Of a stretch of 6,786 bases of DNA, positions 1-4,926 are shown piece by piece. Each line of letters begins with the position of its first letter. Positions within the stretch are counted from its first letter, which is position 1. A program made the translations under genes and the position numbers. The DNA lies in assembly GCA_934636065.1 (NCBI GenBank), contig CAKTZW010000096.1, positions 1 to 6,786 on the forward strand. The letters run 5' to 3'. The DNA is from an uncultured Labedella sp. Its GTDB lineage: Bacteria > Actinomycetota > Actinomycetes > Actinomycetales > Microbacteriaceae. The notes under the pieces are model-generated. The model saw only the letters and a program-made list of their open reading frames with translations. It made no database searches and had not been told where the DNA came from.

Positions 1-897
1 CCCTCCTGGTCGCGGCCCGAGCTCGACGACCGATTCCCGGCCACGCAGGCCATGGAGACGCTCCCGGCGGACGACGACCCGGACGACCCCGACGACGAGG
101 TGGCCGGTGCCGACCGCGCCGCGCTCGGCACCGCGGCCCTTCCCGTGTCGGCGGCCCGCGCCGCCGAGGGCTCCGTCGAGCACGTCCGCGAGTCGTTCCC
201 CGCGCCGGCGGCGACGCCGACCGGTGCGTCCGTCTTCCCCGGCGGAGCGGTCTCGGACGTCCCGGAGGACCGCTCCCGCCGCACGAGCGACGCGGGTGGC
301 GGCGGAACGGCGCAGATGGCGGGCGACCGCGGCCGACTCGTCGGTCTCATCGGCGCGGGCGTGGTGATCGTGCTCGCGCTCGTCGCGTTGTTCTACCTCG
401 GGACGCGCCTGCCGTTGATCCTCGGGGCCAACGCCGACGCGCAGGCGAGCGCGACGCCTTCGGACACGCCGACCCCGACGCCGACGGAGGAGGCTCCGGC
501 AAGCGGGCCTCTCGCCGCCGGGACCTACGCGTGGGACGAGCTCCGCGGCGGGGAGTGCCTCGAGCCGTTCGAGTCGCCGTGGGCCGAGGAGTTCACTGTG
601 GTGGACTGTGCCGCTCCGCACGCGGCGCAGCTGGTCTTCACCGCTCCGTACACGGACGACCCCGCGACGCCGTTCCCCGGTGAGGACGTCATCGCGAGCG
701 AGATCGGCCTGCTCTGCAGCGCGCCCGGCGTCATCGACTTCGCGGCGGCCGGCGCGTTCACCGACCTCCAGGTCCAGGGCGCCTATCCCGTGTCGGGCGA
801 GCAGTGGGCGGCGGGACAGCGCGACTACTTCTGCTTCGCGAGCCGCGGCTCCGGGGAGCCGCTCACGGGCTCGGTCGCCGGCGCCCCCGCCGCCTGA
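1..897 (+). CDS. Septum-formation-like membrane protein, 5' partial
   Basis: The frame is open from the first base, so the true start probably lies upstream. The ATG at 52 has no clear ribosome binding site and is only an internal candidate. The visible 298 residues begin with an acidic, Asp/Ala/Pro-rich, presumably disordered cytoplasmic region. One strong transmembrane segment follows (visible residues about 114-141, LVGLIGAGVVIVLALVALFY), then a short Thr/Pro linker and an extracytoplasmic domain of about 125 residues. That domain has four cysteines (visible residues 186, 203, 239, 278), the first in GGECL and the second in VVDCAAPH. The G-(E/D)-C and VVDC..PH pattern resembles the actinobacterial septum formation-like domain family, and the cysteines could form two disulfides. 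The family match is from motif memory only. A role in the cell envelope or division is inferred, and nothing here identifies a partner. The gene converges on the HAD phosphatase gene. Confidence 0.75.
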   Translation, partial: PSWSRPELDDRFPATQAMETLPADDDPDDPDDEVAGADRAALGTAALPVSAARAAEGSVEHVRESFPAPAATPTGASVFPGGAVSDVPEDRSRRTSDAGGGGTAQMAGDRGRLVGLIGAGVVIVLALVALFYLGTRLPLILGANADAQASATPSDTPTPTPTEEAPASGPLAAGTYAWDELRGGECLEPFESPWAEEFTVVDCAAPHAAQLVFTAPYTDDPATPFPGEDVIASEIGLLCSAPGVIDFAAAGAFTDLQVQGAYPVSGEQWAAGQRDYFCFASRGSGEPLTGSVAGAPAA

Positions 898-911
898 CCC
901 CGTCGACCAAC

Positions 912-953
912 AGATCGCGCGGGTACTCGAATATTCGAGTACCCGCGCGATCT
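912..953. terminator. Perfect 42-bp palindrome, probable bidirectional terminator
   Basis: Every base from 912 to 953 pairs with its mirror about the centre at 932/933, giving two 21-bp arms with no spacer; the core reads CGAATATTCG. It lies 14 bp after the stop of the upstream + gene and 13 bp before the stop of the - strand phosphatase gene. This is where a shared terminator for convergent genes is expected. As RNA it would form a very stable GC-rich hairpin in either direction. There is no T-tract on either side, which is common for actinobacterial terminators. A dimeric protein binding site is a less likely alternative. Confidence 0.8.
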
Positions 954-966
954 CTCGGTACGGAGG

Positions 967-1767
967 CTAGAGGCGGTCGGTCTCGATCGGCCCCTCGATG
1001 AGGAGTTCGTGCACGCCCGAGAGGATCTCGTCGGGACGGAACGGGTACTTGCGGATCTCCGCCTCGTCGCTGATGCCCGTCATGACGAGGATCGTGTGGA
1101 GCCCCGCCTCGATGCCCGCGACGATGTCGGTGTCCATCCGGTCGCCGATCATGGCGGTGTTCTCGGAGTGCGCGCCGATGCGGTTGAGCGCCGAGCGGAA
1201 CATCATCGGGTTCGGCTTGCCGACGACGTAGGGCTCGCGACCCGTCGCCTTCGAGATGAGGGCGGCGATGGCGCCCGTCGCGGGCAGGACCCCCTCGGCA
1301 CTCGGCCCCGTCGCGTCCGGGTTGGTGACGATGAAGCGGGAGCCGTCGCGGATGAGCCGGATCGCCTTCGTGATGGCGTCGAACGAGTAGTTGCGGGTCT
1401 CACCAACGACCACGTAGTCGGGGGAGGTCTCCGTCATGATGAAGCCCACCTCGTGCAGCGCCGTCGTGAGGCCCGCCTCGCCGATCACGAACGCCGAGCC
1501 GCCCGGCACCTGGCTCGCACAGAAGTCCGCGGTCGCGAGGGCCGACGTCCACAGCGACTCCTCCGGCACGATGAGGCCGGAGGCGCGCAGTCGCGCGCTC
1601 AGGTCGCGCGGCGTGAAGATCGAGTTGTTCGTGAGGACGAGGAACGGATCGCCGAGGTCGGTCCACTGCTGCAGCAGTGCGCTCGCTCCGGGGAGGGCGT
1701 GGTTCTCGTGGACGAGCACGCCGTCCATGTCGGTGAGCCAGCACTCGATCTCGCTGCGGTTCGACAT
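967..1767 (-). CDS. HAD-IIA family (NagD-like) phosphatase
   Basis: This 266-aa cytosolic hydrolase has all the HAD motifs in order. Motif I is DMDGV (residues 13-17; Asp13 nucleophile, Asp15 acid/base). Motif II is LTNNS (Thr46). The motif III lysine is in VVGKPNP (Lys184). Motif IV is GDRMDTD (Asp209 and Asp214, Mg2+ ligands). VTNPD at 147-151 and the cap domain between motifs II and III are typical of the NagD/HAD-IIA subfamily, and the length is usual for it. Such enzymes dephosphorylate small phosphate esters such as nucleotides or sugar phosphates; the substrate here cannot be read from sequence. The ATG at 1767 is well supported by AGGAGG (minus strand of 1772-1777) four bases upstream. 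The gene follows the 109-aa gene on the same strand after 79 bp, and no convincing promoter was found between them. Confidence 0.93.
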   Translation of the reverse strand: MSNRSEIECWLTDMDGVLVHENHALPGASALLQQWTDLGDPFLVLTNNSIFTPRDLSARLRASGLIVPEESLWTSALATADFCASQVPGGSAFVIGEAGLTTALHEVGFIMTETSPDYVVVGETRNYSFDAITKAIRLIRDGSRFIVTNPDATGPSAEGVLPATGAIAALISKATGREPYVVGKPNPMMFRSALNRIGAHSENTAMIGDRMDTDIVAGIEAGLHTILVMTGISDEAEIRKYPFRPDEILSGVHELLIEGPIETDRL

Positions 1768-1846
1768 CGATCCTCCTGAGGGTCGCCGGGTCGGGTCGCT
1801 CCCAGTGTATGGCCGCGTGAGCGGCGCGTGATCGGCGCTCTCGGGA

Positions 1847-2176
1847 CTACCAGCCGGGCTTGCCGGCGCACGCGGTGCCGAGCAGGGCGACCCCGGCCTG
1901 CTGGTCGGAGAACGCCGCGTGGGCGGCCTTCGCGTCCCCGGCGAGAGCCGCCTCCTCCATCCGGTCGAGGTTCGCCGCCGCGCCCCGGACCCAGGCGATG
2001 TACGCGGGATCGTCGATGCCCTCCGTGCCGAGGTCGACGATCGAGCGGAGGTGCGAGAGGAGCGGGACGACCCGGCCGAGCTTGGCTGGAGCGCCGAGCG
2101 ACTCGAGGATCGCCTGGGTGAGCTCGAGCACGGTCTGGCGCAGCTGTTCGCAGCGGTCGGCGAGAACGTCGGTCAT
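1847..2176 (-). CDS. Small helical protein of unknown function
   Basis: I do not recognise this 109-aa protein. The ATG start at 2176 is supported by GGAGG (minus strand of 2181-2185) four bases upstream. The sequence lacks a signal peptide and membrane segment. It is rich in Ala, Leu, Glu and Arg in amphipathic stretches (about residues 3-27, 30-48, 57-77 and 80-103), so a four-helix bundle is likely. Two cysteines are visible (Cys9 and Cys102), the second in the tail GTACAGKPGW. There is no CxxCH haem motif, so it is not a c-type cytochrome despite a loose resemblance in layout to small four-helix haem proteins. It lies upstream of the phosphatase gene on the same strand and may be co-transcribed with it. 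It is divergent from the two-gene membrane-protein operon. Coding potential is good; the function is unknown. Confidence 0.75.
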   Translation of the reverse strand: MTDVLADRCEQLRQTVLELTQAILESLGAPAKLGRVVPLLSHLRSIVDLGTEGIDDPAYIAWVRGAAANLDRMEEAALAGDAKAAHAAFSDQQAGVALLGTACAGKPGW

Positions 2177-2292
2177 TGCCCCTCCATCGGTCTGTCGTCT
2201 CCGCGTCCGAGCCTAGCTGCACCCCGGCCGGTCGCCCCGTAGAATCGTGCGTCGGGGCCGAGGGGCTCCGCTCGGGCGAGGGAAGCAGGGCC
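2177..2292. promoter_or_regulatory. Divergent intergenic region with likely promoters
   Basis: These 116 bp separate the divergent 109-aa gene (- strand) and the membrane-protein operon (+ strand), so promoters for both should lie here. The best + strand candidate is a -10-like TAGAAT at 2240-2245, which would give a leader of roughly 40 bases; no good -35 box is visible at the right spacing. For the - strand a TAGGCT (complement of 2210-2215) is possible but weak. No operator repeat was seen. Confidence 0.4.
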
Positions 2293-2955
2293 ATGGCCGC
2301 GTACGATCCGGAGTTCCGGCGACGACCGCAGCAGTTCGTCCGGGGACGATCGTGGCCGCGGACCATCGTGATCCTCGCCTTCGCTCTCGCGTGCGTGATC
2401 GCGCTCCTCTACACGCTCGTGAACTTCGCCGCGCTCCAGGGCGACGCCGCGGACGCCACGGGTTCCGCCCGGTACCTCGCCGGTCAGCGTCTCGGGCTGA
2501 TCGCCTCCCCGATCGTGCTGCCGCTCGCCGCCGCGGCGTTCGTGTTCGCCGCCGTCCGCTTCGGCCGCGTCTGGGCGCTCGCGGGCAGCGGGACGCGGCT
2601 TCGACGGCGCCACTACCGCAGCATGGCGGGCGGACGGCCGCTCTTCGATGACCTCCTCGCCCGGCTCCGCACGGGCGACCCGTCCCGGTTCACCCCGCTT
2701 CCCCCGCAGCCGTCGCACGCGGACGTCGAGATCGAGTTCTGGACGGCCGCCGAGGACCGCGTCGGGTTCGCGACCCTCACCCTGCACGAGGGCGCGGGCG
2801 GGAAGACCCTCAGCTACTCGGAGCCCGTGCCGTTCAGTGGGCCGTCCTACGACGCGCTCACCGCAGCGCTCACCGCGGGACTCGACACCCCGGCCGCACC
2901 GCCGACGCTCCCCCGTGACGGCGCACCCGGTGCTCCCACCGGCAGCGCCTCGTGA
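2293..2955 (+). CDS. Two-TM membrane protein of unknown function
   Basis: This 220-aa protein is not one I recognise. The start is taken as the ATG at 2293, preceded by the purine-rich GAGGGAAG (2278-2285). A TTG in frame at 2176 would overlap the start of the divergent gene and lengthen the protein with unremarkable sequence, so it is rejected. A basic N-terminus (FRRRPQQFVRGR) is followed by two predicted membrane segments, about residues 24-47 and 68-90. A basic stretch (TRLRRRHYR, 101-109) then suggests the C-terminus is cytoplasmic. The soluble part (about 110-195) contains short beta-like stretches such as DVEIEFW and VGFATLTLHE. The tail is Pro/Ala-rich. The stop overlaps the GTG start of the next gene by four bases, so the two are surely one operon and probably work together. 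Confidence 0.82.
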   Translation: MAAYDPEFRRRPQQFVRGRSWPRTIVILAFALACVIALLYTLVNFAALQGDAADATGSARYLAGQRLGLIASPIVLPLAAAAFVFAAVRFGRVWALAGSGTRLRRRHYRSMAGGRPLFDDLLARLRTGDPSRFTPLPPQPSHADVEIEFWTAAEDRVGFATLTLHEGAGGKTLSYSEPVPFSGPSYDALTAALTAGLDTPAAPPTLPRDGAPGAPTGSAS

Positions 2956-3731
2956 CGGGCGCTGCCGTCCCCGCCCAGCTGCAGCACTGGGCCGACGCCT
3001 TCTCTCGCGGGAACCACTACGACGCCGGGTACGACCGGGCCGCCGCCGAGCGCTACCGGGCCCGGAACCGCGCCACCGCGATGGTCCTCCTGGCGATCGG
3101 CGTCGTGAGCGTCGTGCTCTGTCTCGTCCTCGCGGTGTTCGGGGGCGGGTTCTCACGCCTGCTCATCGTGCTCGGGGTCTTCGGACTCGTCGCGATGTTC
3201 GTGACCCTCCCGACCATCGTGAGCGTGGGCACGCGGCTGCGCCGGATCGACGCCGGCAACGGGCTCTTCGCGCGCGTCTCGAGCGACGGCGTCGGCTTCG
3301 GTCTCGTCGAGCGGGTGGCGTGGGAGGAGGTGCTCGCCGTCATCGTGTTCGACGACACGGCGCGACTCCAGCGGACCCTCGGAATCCCGGTGCTCGGGTG
3401 GGGCGCTCGGATGTCGATGAGGGCGGGCAACGGGGCGATGGGACTCTCGCTCGCCCTGCGGGACGGGTCGGCGGTGCAGGCGCGCATCGGCGACGAGCGC
3501 GAGCGCGGCTTCGTCCGTCTGTGGGGACCGAAGAGCGACCCGGCCCGGAAAGGCGACATCTCGCTCATCCTCGACCCGCTCCTCGACGAGCGGGCGGCGC
3601 GTTCGTTCACCGAGGCGGTCGTCGTGGGCGCCACGATGAACGGCGTACCGGTTCTCACGCCACGGTCGAGCGCCGAGTACGTCAAGACGCTCGGGCGCCT
3701 CCTCGACCCGAAGTGGCCGACGGGACTCTGA
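2952..3731 (+). CDS. Two-TM membrane protein with C-terminal soluble domain
   Basis: This 259-aa protein starts at a GTG that shares GTGA with the stop of the previous gene. No strong ribosome binding site precedes it, so translational coupling is likely. After a soluble N-terminus of about 40 residues come two closely spaced membrane segments (about 42-64 and 69-92, separated by a short GGGF turn). A cytoplasmic domain of about 165 residues follows. It has alternating hydrophobic strands (GVGFGLVERVAWEEVLAVIVFDD region, 113-135) of the kind seen in bacterial PH-like domains; this reading is tentative. A Trp-Gly-rich loop (LGWGARMSM) and the strand-like SLALRDGS lie further on. The protein resembles its operon neighbour in layout (paired TM segments then a soluble domain) but not in sequence. 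I cannot assign a function. Confidence 0.82.
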   Translation: MTGAAVPAQLQHWADAFSRGNHYDAGYDRAAAERYRARNRATAMVLLAIGVVSVVLCLVLAVFGGGFSRLLIVLGVFGLVAMFVTLPTIVSVGTRLRRIDAGNGLFARVSSDGVGFGLVERVAWEEVLAVIVFDDTARLQRTLGIPVLGWGARMSMRAGNGAMGLSLALRDGSAVQARIGDERERGFVRLWGPKSDPARKGDISLILDPLLDERAARSFTEAVVVGATMNGVPVLTPRSSAEYVKTLGRLLDPKWPTGL

Positions 3732-3787
3732 TCGCCGAGAGGTGGTCGGTCGGGATGGGGCCGGGTCGGCAGCGACTCTCGGGGCGA
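3732..3787. terminator. Weak stem-loop between convergent genes
   Basis: TCGCCGAGAG (3732-3741) can pair with CTCTC (3776-3780) plus GGCGA (3783-3787) with a two-base bulge, closing a loop of about 34 bases. It starts right after the stop of the + strand membrane-protein gene and lies in the 66-bp gap before the convergent 90-aa gene. The position suits a terminator, but the long loop and the absence of a T-tract make it weak. Confidence 0.3.
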
Positions 3788-3797
3788 ACGGCGTTGC

Positions 3798-4070
3798 TCA
3801 CGCGGTAGGGCGGACGAACTTCTCGGGAGGAGTGCGGGTGCCGGCGAGGAACGCCGCGAGGCCCGCGTCGAAGTCGAGCGCCGAACCCACGAAGAGCACG
3901 CTCTCGTCCGGGGCGACGTAGATCTTTCCGCCGCCCCGCGCCGTGTGCAGGACGCAGACGCCCGCGCCGTTGTCGAGAACGATCGTGCGCAGGTGTGCGT
4001 CCGCCGTGAGCTGAGCGAAGTAGCGCTCGGCGACAGCGGCGAGCCGTGCATCGTCCGGGGAGACGGTCAT
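3798..4070 (-). CDS. 90-aa acidic protein, possible second immunity or accessory gene
   Basis: This small cytosolic protein is not one I recognise. The ATG at 4070 is preceded by GGAAGG (minus strand of 4076-4081) with five bases of spacing. The N-terminal third is helical (about residues 5-28). The middle looks like a small beta-sheet with hydrophobic strands (TIVLDNG, GVCVLHTA, KIYVAPD, SVLFVGSAL), and a short helix follows (DAGLAAFLAG). There is no signal peptide, membrane segment or catalytic motif. It lies 61 bp downstream of the probable immunity gene on the same strand, the usual position for extra antidotes in polymorphic-toxin loci. That, together with its size and acidity, is the only reason to suggest an immunity or accessory role. 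It could equally be an unrelated housekeeping protein. No promoter was seen in the 61-bp gap, so it is probably transcribed with the toxin and immunity genes. Confidence 0.7.
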   Translation of the reverse strand: MTVSPDDARLAAVAERYFAQLTADAHLRTIVLDNGAGVCVLHTARGGGKIYVAPDESVLFVGSALDFDAGLAAFLAGTRTPPEKFVRPTA

Positions 4071-4131
4071 GGGAGCCTTCCAGTGATCTCGAGGGAGAAC
4101 AAGAGCGGGATCGAGCGAACGCCCGGGCGGG

Positions 4132-4926
4132 TCAGAGTCGGTGGCCGTAGAAGTACTTCGCCCCGCGCTGCCAGTCCATGCGACTGAGCGCGTCGACGTA
4201 GGCGTGGACCGCGGCGAGCCGTTCGCCGTTCATCTCGGTGTCGACGTCGACGGGGCACTCGACGCCCGACCAGATCGACAGGAGGCTGCAGGGGACACCG
4301 ATGCCGAGCCGATCCCCGGATGCGGCGGTGATCGATGCGCGTTCGACCAGCCTCCGGGCGAGCGGCGCGGGGTGGACGGGTTCGCCGTGGAGAACGTAGG
4401 TCTTCCGATCGGTCGACGCGATGGCCAGTCGAATGTGCTCGGCGAGGTCCTCGAGGTCGGGCGATGCGCCGAGCGCGTCCTCGAAGGGCACGAGACTGTC
4501 GACGGCCTGGAACAGCGCCTCGGACACCTCCGGATCCTCGTCCCAGTCCTCGAGCAGAGCGAGCATCGGAGCGACGGCCTCGATCGACAGGAAGGACGTC
4601 GTCGCGTGGGCGAAGGTCACCACCGTGGACGGGGCGGCGTTCGTGAGGAAACCCATCGTCTCGGGGTCGGCGAGGTCCTCGTGTGTCGCGACCGAGGCGA
4701 AGACACGGACGGCGAAGTCCGTGAACGGCTGATGGCGCACCGTGTTGAGCAGGTCGACGACGATGCTCTTCGGGTCGAAATCGCCCACCTTGAACGAGTC
4801 CAAGGCTGCGAGCAGATACTCGTCGGGTGTCCGCGCGCTGCGCAAGGCCGCGGCACGATCCGCCGGGGTCGAGTCCGAGACGGGGCCGTACCACTTGCTG
4901 CTGAGCAGTTCGATAGTGATCGTCAC
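4132..4926 (-). CDS. Probable immunity protein of the adjacent toxin
   Basis: This 264-aa, acidic, cytosolic protein has no signal peptide or membrane segment. The start is a GTG at 4926 that shares GTGA with the stop of the toxin gene. A strong ribosome binding site (GGGAGGAG, minus strand of 4933-4940) lies inside the end of the toxin coding sequence with six bases of spacing. The middle (about residues 35-170) is made of helix-forming segments, possibly HEAT-like pairs (LLAALDSF, SIVVDLLNTVRHQPF, DFAVRVFASVA, APMLALLEDW). The N-terminus has a KWYGP motif and the C-terminus ends with MDWQRGAKYFYGHRL. The location directly after a toxin with coupled translation is the hallmark of an immunity gene. 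The terminal W..G.KYFYGH pattern reminds me of an Imm47-type immunity family, but this is from memory and unverified. The toxin domain it neutralises is not known; the nearest is the C-terminal nuclease-like one. Confidence 0.85.
   Translation of the reverse strand: MTITIELLSSKWYGPVSDSTPADRAAALRSARTPDEYLLAALDSFKVGDFDPKSIVVDLLNTVRHQPFTDFAVRVFASVATHEDLADPETMGFLTNAAPSTVVTFAHATTSFLSIEAVAPMLALLEDWDEDPEVSEALFQAVDSLVPFEDALGASPDLEDLAEHIRLAIASTDRKTYVLHGEPVHPAPLARRLVERASITAASGDRLGIGVPCSLLSIWSGVECPVDVDTEMNGERLAAVHAYVDALSRMDWQRGAKYFYGHRL

Noticed and set aside
1847..2176. 109-aa protein considered as a small cytochrome of the c' or b562 type
   Set aside because: There is no CxxCH haem-attachment motif and no signal peptide. 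Only the generic four-helix layout is similar.
2176..2292. In-frame TTG at 2176 as an upstream start of the 220-aa membrane protein
   Set aside because: It would overlap the start codon of the divergent gene, has no ribosome binding site, and adds no membrane or domain sequence. The ATG at 2293 is better placed.
2173..3156. 327-aa open frame on the - strand opposite the membrane-protein operon
   Set aside because: The product is extremely Arg/Gly-rich, typical of an antisense frame in high-GC DNA, and it covers two well-supported genes.
2648..3808. 386-aa open frame on the + strand in another frame of the operon
   Set aside because: It is an Arg/Pro-rich shadow frame running across the junction of two coupled genes with good TM segments.
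4120..4129. CGCCCGGGCG palindrome just after the immunity gene
   Set aside because: It is only 10 bp with no loop and is expected by chance in DNA this GC-rich. It is not enough to call a terminator or site.
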